Shown here: positions 24,556 to 33,138 of the stretch, piece after piece
How positions within the stretch are numbered: the first letter of the stretch is position 1
Layout of the letters: every line of letters starts with the position of its first letter
DNA from: a bacterium YEK0313
GTDB lineage: Bacteria > Pseudomonadota > Alphaproteobacteria > Rhizobiales > Phreatobacteraceae
Direction: 5' to 3'
DNA: 64,000 bases
Assembly (NCBI GenBank): GCA_000751295.2
Contig: CCMO02000001.1
Coordinates: 3,500,615 to 3,564,614, forward strand
Program-made: the position numbers and the translations under genes
The notes under the pieces: model-generated
Told to the model about the DNA's origin: nothing
The model's input: only the letters and a program-made list of their open reading frames with translations
The model's database searches: none

Positions 24556-25779
24556 ATGCGGCAATTCTTGGCACTGAGCGGGGCCATCGCGCTGGGGTTC
24601 GCCTCCGCACTATTACCTGCGAATGCTTCCGATCCTTCCGTAAAGGAATATAGCGCGGCATCCTTTGGATTGCGCGGCGGATTCGACTCGAATCCGATGA
24701 ATTATCAAGGCGGACCGAGCAGCGCCTTCATCACGCAGAGCGCCACCTGGGATTATTTGCGCGGCAGCGAAAGAGACGGCTATGCCATCTCTCTCGCCAC
24801 GAACAACACGGTCTACGAAAGCCGCGAGGTCGACCCGGCGACAGCGCTCGGCCTCACCTTTCGCCACGCCATGAGCCTTGGCGACAATCTGCTCCTGCGC
24901 AGTTCGCTGAGCGCGACCCACGACCAGACCTGGTCGCGCCGCTCCGACGCGCTCGTCTGGCGCGAGCGGCTCGACTATGACATCGGGCAGTTGCGACTGT
25001 TCACCGCCGTCGACACCAAGGTGACGACCCTCAACGAGCGCAACATCTTCGTGCAGGGCGGCTTCCTGCCTTATCCGGAGAGCTTCGTCACCATATCGGT
25101 GCTGCCGGGCGTGATGTACCGCCTCGGCTTCGGCGAGATCGGCGTCTCCGTGACCGCCTCGCGCTCGATCTTCCGGTTCGAGACCGACTATCTCGGCCTG
25201 CGCCGCAACAACGACCGGATCCAGCCGAACCTGTTCGCCTCGGCCACCATTGCCGGCATCAAGCTGGAAGGATCGCTGTCACTCGGCCGCGTCACCTTCC
25301 CGGCGCGCGATTTCGACAATCTGCAGCGGCTGCTCTACACCGCCAAGGCCACGGTCCCGCTCGACCGCATCGGACTGCCGTTCCAGAGCCTGGCGCTCGA
25401 GCTCTCCTCGGCGCGCACCTTCGAGGACACCACCCTGCCGTTTTCGGTGATCAACGTCTCGACGCTCAGCGAGGCGCGGCTGGTGGCCAAGTTCAACGCG
25501 GCCAATACGCTCACCACCTTCGCCCGCCGCAAGGAGGACGAATATGTCGGCCTCGGCGCGCGCGCCATCACCACCTGGCTCGGCGCCGAATATGGCTACA
25601 CCTTCGACGGGGGCCTGACCGCGGTGCTCGCCGCATCCTGGCGCCGGACCCAGGAGACCGGCAATATTCCGGTCTCCAGCTTCAACATCCAGATCGGCAT
25701 GTCCAAGCGCATCGAGTTCGAGCGCACCACGACCGCCGCCGCCACGCCGGCCGCAGCGCCGCAGGTCACCACCCGCTGA
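24556..25779 (+). CDS. Outer-membrane beta-barrel protein of unknown function
   Basis: The 407-residue protein has a signal peptide (MRQFLALSGAIALGFASALL, cleavage near ANA-SDP) and then long stretches of alternating polar/hydrophobic residues with aromatic girdle residues (SFGLRGGFDSNPMNY, LGLTFRHAMSLGDNLLLRSS, YTFDGGLTAVLAASWRR), as in transmembrane beta-barrels. DSNP and the strand pattern recall putative outer-membrane proteins near exopolysaccharide loci. It ends in a Thr/Ala/Pro tail rather than the usual terminal aromatic, which is unusual for BAM substrates. A GTG two codons upstream (24550) is an alternative start. Confidence 0.75.
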   Translation: MRQFLALSGAIALGFASALLPANASDPSVKEYSAASFGLRGGFDSNPMNYQGGPSSAFITQSATWDYLRGSERDGYAISLATNNTVYESREVDPATALGLTFRHAMSLGDNLLLRSSLSATHDQTWSRRSDALVWRERLDYDIGQLRLFTAVDTKVTTLNERNIFVQGGFLPYPESFVTISVLPGVMYRLGFGEIGVSVTASRSIFRFETDYLGLRRNNDRIQPNLFASATIAGIKLEGSLSLGRVTFPARDFDNLQRLLYTAKATVPLDRIGLPFQSLALELSSARTFEDTTLPFSVINVSTLSEARLVAKFNAANTLTTFARRKEDEYVGLGARAITTWLGAEYGYTFDGGLTAVLAASWRRTQETGNIPVSSFNIQIGMSKRIEFERTTTAAATPAAAPQVTTR

Positions 25780-25862
25780 TCGCGCCCGAGCTTGCCTCCC
25801 GGTGCCCTGCCCCCCAGATTGGGGGCTGGCCGGTCCTTGCCGGCGCGACCCGGGAGGCCGAG

Positions 25863-26546
25863 ATGCCGGACACAGCCGTGACCATCGATGTCGTTTCCGA
25901 CGTCGTCTGCCCCTGGTGCTTCATCGGCAAGCGCCGCCTGGAAAAGGCGGTGGCCCTGGTGCCCGACATTGCCGTCGAGGTGCGCTGGCGCCCCTATCAG
26001 CTTGCGCCCGACCTGCCGGCCGCCGGCGTCCCGCGCGACCAGTATCTCACCCAGAAGTTCGGCAGCCTGGATCGCGTCAAGGCGAATTTCGCGCGCATTG
26101 CCGCCGTCGGCGCCGAGGACGGCATTGATTTCGCCTTCGACCGGATCACCGTTTCGCCCAACACGCTGAACGCCCACCGACTGGTCCTCTGGGCGCGCTC
26201 CGGCGGACATCAGGACGCGGTCGTCGAGGCTCTCTTCAGCGCCTATTTCGTCGAAGGGCGCAATCTCGCCGACATTCCGACGCTGATCGAAATCGGCGCG
26301 GCGCACGGCCTCGATGTGGCGCTGCTGACCGAACTCTTCGCCTCCGATTCGGATGTCGAGCGCACCCAGCGTGAAATCGCCTCTGCCCAGCGCATCGGCG
26401 TCACCGGCGTGCCCTTCTTCATCGTTGGAGAACGGTTCGGCATCGCCGGTGCCGAGGCGCCCGAAACGATCGCCCGGGCGATCCGCCAGGCGGTGGATGC
26501 CGAGGCTTCCGCGGATGCGGCGGCCGGCACCGCCGGCCACGCATAG
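25863..26546 (+). CDS. DsbA-family oxidoreductase (FrnE / 2-hydroxychromene-2-carboxylate isomerase-like)
   Basis: This 227-residue cytosolic thioredoxin-fold protein has the active site VVCPWCFIGKRRLEKA near residues 17-32 and the late cis-Pro motif GVTGVPFFIVGERFGIAGA. The family includes FrnE disulfide isomerases and glutathione-dependent HCCA isomerase. The CPWC motif retains both cysteines, favouring a redox role over isomerase. No signal peptide is present. It lies 54 bases before moaC on the same strand. Confidence 0.88.
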   Translation: MPDTAVTIDVVSDVVCPWCFIGKRRLEKAVALVPDIAVEVRWRPYQLAPDLPAAGVPRDQYLTQKFGSLDRVKANFARIAAVGAEDGIDFAFDRITVSPNTLNAHRLVLWARSGGHQDAVVEALFSAYFVEGRNLADIPTLIEIGAAHGLDVALLTELFASDSDVERTQREIASAQRIGVTGVPFFIVGERFGIAGAEAPETIARAIRQAVDAEASADAAAGTAGHA

Positions 26547-26600
26547 ATGCGGCCTTCGAGCCCCGTTGCAGAGGCCGGCGCGACCCGGTAAGCCCGCACC

Positions 26601-27086
26601 ATGGCGCAAGGACGAAATCTCACTCATCTCGATGCCGCGGGACAGGCCAACATGGTCGACGTCTCGCACAAGCCGGCCACCGAGCGGATCGCCGTCGCCG
26701 AGGGCTGCGTGGTGATGCGCGCCGACACGCTCGCCATCGTCAAGGCGGGCGAAGCGAAAAAGGGCGACGTGCTCGGCACGGCGCGTCTCGCCGGCATCAT
26801 GGCGGCCAAGCGCAGCCACGAACTGATCCCGCTCTGCCATCCCCTGCTGCTCACCAAGGTGGCGGTCGACATCGTGCCCGACGATGCCCTGCCCGGCGTC
26901 CGGGTTACGGCGACCGTCAAGGTGTCCGGCCAGACCGGCGTCGAGATGGAGGCTTTGACCGCGGTCTCGGTCGCCTGCCTCACCGTCTACGACATGGTGA
27001 AGGCGGTCGACCGCGCCATGCGGATCGAGGGTATCCGGCTCATCGAGAAAACAGGCGGCGCCTCCGGCGCCTATCGGGCGGACTGA
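26601..27086 (+). CDS. moaC: Cyclic pyranopterin monophosphate synthase MoaC
   Basis: MoaC converts the MoaA product 3',8-cyclo-GTP to cyclic pyranopterin monophosphate, the second step of molybdenum cofactor synthesis. The 161-residue protein contains the whole family pattern: MVDVSHKPATERIAVAEG, GDVLGTARLAGIMAAKRS, ELIPLCHPL, TGVEMEALTAVSVACLTVYD and KAVDRAMRI. Its stop is one base away from the moeA start, so the two are clearly an operon. Its product is needed by the xanthine dehydrogenase encoded earlier in the window. Confidence 0.97.
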   Translation: MAQGRNLTHLDAAGQANMVDVSHKPATERIAVAEGCVVMRADTLAIVKAGEAKKGDVLGTARLAGIMAAKRSHELIPLCHPLLLTKVAVDIVPDDALPGVRVTATVKVSGQTGVEMEALTAVSVACLTVYDMVKAVDRAMRIEGIRLIEKTGGASGAYRAD

Positions 27087-27087
27087 C

Positions 27088-28290
27088 ATGGCCGGACTGC
27101 TGCCTGTCGCCGAAGCCCTGTCCCGCGTGCTCGCCGGCGCCGAGCCCCTGGGCGAGGAATGGCTGGCGCTCGCCGACGCCGACGGCCGCGGGCTGACCCG
27201 CGACATCGTCGCGACGCGCTCGCAGCCACCGGCCGACGTCTCGGCAATGGACGGCTATGCCGTGCGCGCGGTCGACCTGCCGGGGACGCTGCCGGTGATC
27301 GGCGAATCGGCCGCCGGCCGGCCCTTCGCCGGCCTGCTGCCGCCGGGCGCCGCTCTGCGCATCTTCACCGGCGCCGCCCTGCCGGCCGGCGCCGATACGA
27401 TCGTCATCCAGGAGGATGCCGAGCGCGCCGGCGATCGGGTGACGTTCGCCACTGCCGCCCCGGTCGGCCGCCATATCCGCGTCGCCGGCCTTGATTTCAC
27501 CGCGGGCCTCGCCGGCCTTGCCGCGGGCACGCGGCTCGATCCCCGCAAGCTCGCCCTTGCCGCGGCCATGAACCATGCCCGCCTGCCGGTGCGGCGCGCG
27601 CCGCGGATCGCGATCCTGTCGACCGGCGATGAGCTGGTCGAGCCCGGCACCGTGCCCGGCCCCGGCCAGATCGTCTCGTCCAATGCGCTGGCGGTCGCCG
27701 CCATGGCAAAGCGCGAGGGAGCGGTCGCGATCGATCTCGGCATCGCACCCGACCGTCTGGACGAGACGCTCGCCGCGGTCGGCCGCGCGCGGGCCGCCGG
27801 CGCCGACATTCTCGTCACCTCCGGCGGCGCCTCCGTCGGCGAATACGACCTGATGCGCGAGGTGATCGCGAAGGAAGGCGCCGAGCTTGGCTTCTGGAAG
27901 ATCGCCATGCGGCCCGGCAAGCCCCTGATGATGGCCGATCTCGGCGGCATGCGGCTGCTCGGCCTGCCCGGCAATCCCGTCGCCTCCTTCGTCTGCTCCA
28001 CCATCTTCCTGATGCCGCTGATCCGGAAGCTTTCCGGCCGCAGCGATATCGAGACGCCGACGGAGCCGGCCGTGCTCGGCACCGATGTCGGGCCCAACGA
28101 CCAGCGTGCCGACTATCTGCGCGCGACGCTGGCGATACGCGATGGCGCGCTTGTCGCAACGCCCTTCCCGATCCAGGATTCGTCGATGATCCGTGTGCTC
28201 GCCGAATCCGACGCGCTGGTGCTGCGCGCGCCCTTCGCCGAGCGGGCCACGGCCGGCAGTCCGTGCCGGATCATCCGGCTGCCGCGGTAA
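27088..28290 (+). CDS. moeA: Molybdopterin molybdenumtransferase MoeA
   Basis: MoeA inserts molybdate into adenylated molybdopterin, completing the cofactor. The 400-residue protein has the conserved PPADVSAMDGYAVRA, FTGAALPAGADTIVIQED, LSTGDELVEPG, VTSGGASVGEYD and KPLMMADLGG / GLPGNPVASFV segments in order, covering domains I-IV. Length is normal. It directly follows moaC, with one base between stop and start. Confidence 0.97.
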   Translation: MAGLLPVAEALSRVLAGAEPLGEEWLALADADGRGLTRDIVATRSQPPADVSAMDGYAVRAVDLPGTLPVIGESAAGRPFAGLLPPGAALRIFTGAALPAGADTIVIQEDAERAGDRVTFATAAPVGRHIRVAGLDFTAGLAGLAAGTRLDPRKLALAAAMNHARLPVRRAPRIAILSTGDELVEPGTVPGPGQIVSSNALAVAAMAKREGAVAIDLGIAPDRLDETLAAVGRARAAGADILVTSGGASVGEYDLMREVIAKEGAELGFWKIAMRPGKPLMMADLGGMRLLGLPGNPVASFVCSTIFLMPLIRKLSGRSDIETPTEPAVLGTDVGPNDQRADYLRATLAIRDGALVATPFPIQDSSMIRVLAESDALVLRAPFAERATAGSPCRIIRLPR

Positions 28291-28350
28291 ACGCGACGGC
28301 GGCCGCAACCGCGCGCCACGCCAATACTTCACGAAATATCAACGCTTGCG

Positions 28351-28365
28351 GAACACATAAAGAAC
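28351..28365 (+). promoter_or_regulatory. LexA-binding site (SOS box) 1
   Basis: GAAC-ACATAAA-GAAC matches the alphaproteobacterial LexA direct-repeat consensus GAACN7GAAC. It lies 66 bases before the lexA start, which supports autoregulation. Confidence 0.85.
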
Positions 28366-28376
28366 AGATAGGGACT

Positions 28377-28391
28377 GTTCATGATCTGTTC
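28377..28391 (+). promoter_or_regulatory. LexA-binding site (SOS box) 2
   Basis: GTTC-ATGATCT-GTTC matches the alphaproteobacterial consensus GTTCN7GTTC exactly. It lies 40 bases before the lexA start and 12 bases after the first box, with opposite orientation of the half-sites. Confidence 0.88.
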
Positions 28392-28430
28392 GAGTGAGTC
28401 GGACGGCTCGTAATCAGGGGCACACACCCG

Positions 28431-29117
28431 ATGCTGACGCGCAAGCAACACGAACTTCTCCGCTTCATTCAGGAACGGCTGAAGGAAAGCGGGGTGCCAC
28501 CGTCCTTCGACGAGATGAAAGAAGCGCTGGATCTGAAGTCCAAGTCAGGCATCCACCGCCTGATCACGGCCTTGGAGGAGCGCGGCTTCATCCGCCGCCT
28601 GCCCAACCGGGCACGCGCGCTGGAGGTGATCAAGCAGCCGGAACAGGCCGCCGGGCCCGCGCGCCAGCGCTTCGCGCCGGCCGTCATCGAAGGATCGCTC
28701 GGCCGCAGCCGGCCGGTCGAGGACGACACTGTCATGCCCGTCTCGGTACCGGTCATGGGCCGGATCGCCGCCGGCGTGCCGCGCGAAGCGATCGAGAACC
28801 GGATCAACACGCTCTCCGTGCCGCCGGAAATGCTCAGCCGCGGCGAACATTATGCGCTGGAGGTGCGCGGCGATTCGATGATCGAGGCCGGCATCCTGGA
28901 AGGCGACCTCGCCCTGGTGCGCAAGACCGACGCCGCCGATACCGGCGACATCGTGGTGGCGCTGATCGACGACGAGGAAGCCACCTTGAAGCGCCTCAGG
29001 AAGCGCGGCACCTCGATCGCCCTCGAAGCCGCCAATCCCGCCTATGAGACGCGGGTCTTCGGACCGGACCGGGTCCGCATCCAGGGCAAGCTTGTCGGCC
29101 TGTTCCGGCGCTACTGA
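28431..29117 (+). CDS. lexA: SOS repressor LexA
   Basis: LexA represses DNA damage genes and self-cleaves when RecA is activated. The 228-residue protein has an N-terminal winged helix (LTRKQHELLRFIQERL, then GIHRLITALEERGFIRRLPN), an Ala114-Gly115 cleavage site (RIAAGVP), catalytic Ser149 in RGDSMIEAGI and Lys187 in EATLKRLRK. Insert length before the cleavage site is typical of Rhizobiales. Two SOS boxes precede it. Its last 7 bases overlap the end of convergent comEC. Confidence 0.97.
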   Translation: MLTRKQHELLRFIQERLKESGVPPSFDEMKEALDLKSKSGIHRLITALEERGFIRRLPNRARALEVIKQPEQAAGPARQRFAPAVIEGSLGRSRPVEDDTVMPVSVPVMGRIAAGVPREAIENRINTLSVPPEMLSRGEHYALEVRGDSMIEAGILEGDLALVRKTDAADTGDIVVALIDDEEATLKRLRKRGTSIALEAANPAYETRVFGPDRVRIQGKLVGLFRRY

Positions 29118-31378
29118 CCCGGTTCGCCATCCTCGGCCGGCTCGCGCTCCTCGGCGGGCGGCGCCGCGGGCACCTCAATGACCGCACCGGGGCGGCGCAG
29201 GAGCGGCACGACGTCACCTGGCGGCCGTGGCCGGAACCAGGGCCGCATGCTTACGGGATCGCGGCTCGTTGCGATGCGATAGCCGTCCGCGCCCGCAAAT
29301 ATCGTCACCGCACCGGTCCAGGCCAGGCCCTTCAGATCGACGACGGTTGCGCGGCAGGCGGCCGGCGCCGGGAAGCGCGTCACGACGATGCGCGCCTCAC
29401 GGCAATCGTCGGCCAGCGCTTCGGGATCGCGCGCGAAGGCGGCGCGACCGCCGCCCGCCAGTGCCATGGCGCAGCCCACCGCGTCACAGATGACGCCCGC
29501 TATCAGCGACTGATCAGATGCAAGGCGCGGATCGGCATCCGCGCCCAGCCAGCGCTGCAGCGCGAAGCGGTTGGCGCGCGGCGACAGCGCACGCAGGCGC
29601 CCGTCCGGGCCGCGGGCCGCGACCGTCAGTCCTTCCGCATCGATGGCAATGAGCGGCCGCTCCTTGAGCGGCGCCAGGCCGAGGCCGAGCGCGACGAACA
29701 GCAGCCCCGCCCATCGCAGCGGCGTCGACAGGGCGGCCACGAGAATGAGGCCGACCGACAGGAGGCCGAGCGCGACCGGGCCGAAAGCTGGGACCGGCAC
29801 CTTGCCGCCCGGCCAGGAGGCAACCCATTCGGCGACGCGGATGAACAGGTCGATGCTCGTGCCGGCAAGCGCCCAGACCGGCTTGTCGAGGCCGAATGGC
29901 CAGAGCAGCAGGGCCAGCATTTCGAGCGGCATGGTGACGAATTCGACGATCGGCGCGCCGAGCAGATTGCCCGGAACGCCATAGAGCTGGATCTGGTTGA
30001 AGTGATAGGCTGCATAGGGCGTCGTCGCGAGCGAGGCGACGAACGAGCTCATGGCGAGGCCGGCCACGCCGTTGGTCGCAGCCAGCAGGCCGCGCGCGAG
30101 GCCGCCGCGGTCGCCGGCATGGCGCTCGGCCCAGGGCCGCAGCATGACATAGCCCGAGACCAGCGCGAGGGTTGCCGCGAACGACATCTGGAAGCTCGGG
30201 CCGAGCAGGCTTTCCGGCGCCAGCGTCAGCACGGCGAGCGCGGCCAGCGCCAGGGTCCGCAACGTCAGCGCCCCGCGCCCGAGGATGACGCCGACCAGTA
30301 CCACGGCGATCATGATCCAGGACCGCTGGGTGGCGACCTCGGCGCCGGAAATGACCAGGTAGCAGGTAGAGACGACGAGCGCGACCGCGGCGGCCCAGGC
30401 CTTGACCGGATGGTGCAGGGCGAGCGCCGGCACCAGCGCCAGCGAACCGCGCACGACCAGGAAGACCAGCGCGGCGACCAGCGCCATGTGGAACCCCGAA
30501 ATGGACAGGATGTGATAGGTCCCGGCCGCCCGCATCGCCTCGTTCAGCCCTTCCGGAATGCCGTCGCGCTTGCCCGTCACCAGCGCATCGGCGACCGCGC
30601 CGGCATGGCCGGGAATGGCGCTGCGGATGCGCTGGCTGATCCCCGACCGGATCTGGTCGAGCCAGGCCCGCAGCCGGACGCCCGACGGCGCTTCGCCAAG
30701 TTCGGCGCGGCGGACCTGGCCGATCACGAAGCCGCTCGCGCCGATGCCGGAAAAGAAGGCGTCGCGGCCGAAGTCGTAGAGGCCCGGGCCCGGCGGATCG
30801 GCCGGCGGTCTCAGCCGCGCCGTCAGGCTGACGGCTTCACCGGTCTTTGCGCCCGTCGCCTGCCGGCTGGTGACCCTGACCCGCTCGAGCGCTTGCGGCA
30901 CGGCCGGCTCGCTGCGCACGAGGCGCAAGGTCAGCCGGTCACCGTTCTCGCGCCGCTCGAAGATCTCGACCCAGCCGGTCAGCGTCACCGATCCGGTCGA
31001 CGCGGCAAGGACCGGATGGGCGGCGAGCGCCGTGCGCAGCGCCGCCGCCGCAAAGCCGGCCGCGACCGCCGCGATGCCGGCCGCGACGAAAAAGGCGATG
31101 CGCCGCTCGCGCAGCGCGAAGGCCAGACAGCCGCAGACGATCGCCGCAAGGCCCACCGCCCAGAGGTTCGGTTCGTCGGCCGCGGAGAAGTAGACGAGAA
31201 TGCCGGCACCATAGGCGACCGGCAGGAACAGGAAGGCGCGGCCGCGCTCCTGTTCGAGCGCCAGCCATTGCCCGAGCGTGGTTCCGACCGCCGCGACAAG
31301 CGCGCCGAGACCGCCGCCGCGCGCCGGTCCGGCCACCTGTCCGAGCGTTGCCGCGATCGCCTGCGCCCGCCCCCTCAC
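29111..31378 (-). CDS. comEC: ComEC/Rec2 competence membrane protein lacking nuclease domain
   Basis: ComEC forms the inner-membrane channel for incoming single-stranded DNA. The protein has the N-terminal DUF4131 region, the competence core with YHILSISGFHMALVAALVF, GAEVATQRSWIM and LLGPSFQMSFAATLALV, and about ten membrane helices. The C-terminal ~190 residues contain no HxHxDH motif, so the metallo-beta-lactamase nuclease domain of Gram-positive ComEC is absent; this is common in Alphaproteobacteria. The start is uncertain: GTG at 31378 was chosen, and GTG at 31474 would add 32 poorly conserved residues. It is divergent from gltX. Confidence 0.88.
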   Translation of the reverse strand: MRGRAQAIAATLGQVAGPARGGGLGALVAAVGTTLGQWLALEQERGRAFLFLPVAYGAGILVYFSAADEPNLWAVGLAAIVCGCLAFALRERRIAFFVAAGIAAVAAGFAAAALRTALAAHPVLAASTGSVTLTGWVEIFERRENGDRLTLRLVRSEPAVPQALERVRVTSRQATGAKTGEAVSLTARLRPPADPPGPGLYDFGRDAFFSGIGASGFVIGQVRRAELGEAPSGVRLRAWLDQIRSGISQRIRSAIPGHAGAVADALVTGKRDGIPEGLNEAMRAAGTYHILSISGFHMALVAALVFLVVRGSLALVPALALHHPVKAWAAAVALVVSTCYLVISGAEVATQRSWIMIAVVLVGVILGRGALTLRTLALAALAVLTLAPESLLGPSFQMSFAATLALVSGYVMLRPWAERHAGDRGGLARGLLAATNGVAGLAMSSFVASLATTPYAAYHFNQIQLYGVPGNLLGAPIVEFVTMPLEMLALLLWPFGLDKPVWALAGTSIDLFIRVAEWVASWPGGKVPVPAFGPVALGLLSVGLILVAALSTPLRWAGLLFVALGLGLAPLKERPLIAIDAEGLTVAARGPDGRLRALSPRANRFALQRWLGADADPRLASDQSLIAGVICDAVGCAMALAGGGRAAFARDPEALADDCREARIVVTRFPAPAACRATVVDLKGLAWTGAVTIFAGADGYRIATSRDPVSMRPWFRPRPPGDVVPLLRRPGAVIEVPAAPPAEEREPAEDGEPGQ

Positions 31379-31533
31379 ACCAGCCCCCTCGGCTGCTGGC
31401 GCGCCGCCTTGGCACCGCCACAAAGCCGTGTGCAATCGCGGTTCGCCAAACCACGGCGAGCGTGCTACAGCCACGCCCTTTGCGATACCAAGCCTATCGC
31501 GATCCCGCCCACTCTGTCGTCTTCGGATGAATC

Positions 31534-32958
31534 ATGACGGTCGTCACCCGCTTCGCACCCTCCCCGACCGGCTTCCTGCACATTGGCGGCGCCCGCACCG
31601 CGCTGTTCAATTGGCTCTATGCCAAGAAGACCGGCGGCCAGATGCTGCTTCGGATCGAGGACACCGACCGGCAGCGATCGACCGACGAGGCGATCGCGGC
31701 GATCCTCGACGGCCTCTCCTGGCTCGGCCTCGAATGGGACGGCCAGACCACCTACCAGTTCGCCCGCGCGGAACGGCACGCCGCCGTCGCCCGCGAGATG
31801 CTGGCCGCCGGCAAGGCCTATTATTGCTATGCGACGCCGCAGGAGCTGGAGGAGATGCGCGAGCTCGCCATGAAGGAGGGACGGCCGCCGCGCTATGACG
31901 GCCGCTGGCGCGACCGCGATCCGTCCGAAGCGCCGGCCGGCGTCAAGCCGGTGATCCGCCTGCGCGCCCGCCAGGACGGCGAGACCGTCGTCAACGACCT
32001 CGTCCAGGGCCGCGTGGTGATCCCGAACAAGGACCTCGACGACCTCGTCCTGCTGCGCTCCGACGGCACCCCCACCTATATGCACGCCGTCGTCGTCGAC
32101 GACCACGACATGGGCGTCACCCATGTCATCCGCGGCGTCGACCACCTCACCAATGCCGCGCGCCAGACGCAGATCTACGAGGCGCTTGGCTGGCCGGTGC
32201 CGGCCATGGCGCATATTCCCCTCATCCATGGGCCGGACGGCGCCAAGCTCTCCAAGCGCCACGGCGCGCTCGGCGTCGACGCCTATCGTGCCATGGGTTA
32301 CCTGCCGGAGGCCCTGCGCAACTATCTGGTACGGCTCGGCTGGAGCCATGGCGACCAGGAGATCTTCTCGACCGAGGAGATGATCGAGGCTTTCGATCTT
32401 GATGCCATCGGCCGCTCGGCCGCGCGTTTCGACTTCGCCAAGCTCGAGGCGACCAACGGCCACTACATCCGCAATGCCGATGACGCGCGGCTGATGCGCG
32501 CGATCGACGAGGTGCTGCCGCATATCCCCGAAGGCGCCGCGATCGCGGCCAGCCTGACGCCTGAAGCGCGCGCACAGGTGCTGCAGGCCATGCCCGGCCT
32601 GAAGGAGCGCGCCAAGACCGTGCTGGAGCTGATCGACGGCGCGGCCTTCATCACCGCCAAGCGGCCGCTCGCGGTCGACGCCAAGGCTGCCGCCCTGCTG
32701 ACCGACGAGGCGCGCGGGCATCTCGCCGCGCTCCATCAGCGGCTGGCGGCACTCGGCGAATGGAGCGCCGCCGCGGCCGACGCGGCGGTACGTGCCGAGG
32801 CCGATGCCAGAAATGTGAAGCTCGGCGCCCTCGCCCAGCCGCTCCGGGCCGCCCTGACCGGCCGCACCACCTCTCCGGGCATTTTCGACGTGCTCGAAGT
32901 GCTCGGGCGGACCGAGAGCCTTGCCCGCATTGCCGATCAAATGCGCACGCCCGCCTAA
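31534..32958 (+). CDS. gltX: Glutamyl-tRNA synthetase
   Basis: This class I synthetase charges glutamate onto tRNA. The 474-residue protein shows the HIGH-type motif FLHIGGARTAL near residues 14-24 and the KMSKS-type KLSKRHGAL near 240, plus the anticodon-binding helical C-terminus ending with LEVLGRTESLARI. Alphaproteobacteria often carry two GltX proteins, one also glutamylating tRNA-Gln; sequence does not tell which this is. The start at 31534 leaves 155 bases to divergent comEC. Confidence 0.96.
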   Translation: MTVVTRFAPSPTGFLHIGGARTALFNWLYAKKTGGQMLLRIEDTDRQRSTDEAIAAILDGLSWLGLEWDGQTTYQFARAERHAAVAREMLAAGKAYYCYATPQELEEMRELAMKEGRPPRYDGRWRDRDPSEAPAGVKPVIRLRARQDGETVVNDLVQGRVVIPNKDLDDLVLLRSDGTPTYMHAVVVDDHDMGVTHVIRGVDHLTNAARQTQIYEALGWPVPAMAHIPLIHGPDGAKLSKRHGALGVDAYRAMGYLPEALRNYLVRLGWSHGDQEIFSTEEMIEAFDLDAIGRSAARFDFAKLEATNGHYIRNADDARLMRAIDEVLPHIPEGAAIAASLTPEARAQVLQAMPGLKERAKTVLELIDGAAFITAKRPLAVDAKAAALLTDEARGHLAALHQRLAALGEWSAAAADAAVRAEADARNVKLGALAQPLRAALTGRTTSPGIFDVLEVLGRTESLARIADQMRTPA

Positions 32959-33138
32959 ACCTTGGGCAAAGCCGCGCGTTGCGCTCTCGGCAGGGCGTGG
33001 CCGGTGGCCGCGCCCGGGGCGACCGCTTGCCGCCCCCTCAAAAAGGGGCTATCCGAACGACCTGAGCCCGTCGCCTGGCCGGACAGGTCACATCGCGCGT
33101 GCACACAATGATTTTTGTGGAAATACAAGAGGTTGCCC

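Noticed and set aside
32959..33138. Possible terminator between gltX and gltA (CCCCCTCAAAAAGGGG)
   Set aside because: The stem is only 4-5 bp with no U-tract after it.
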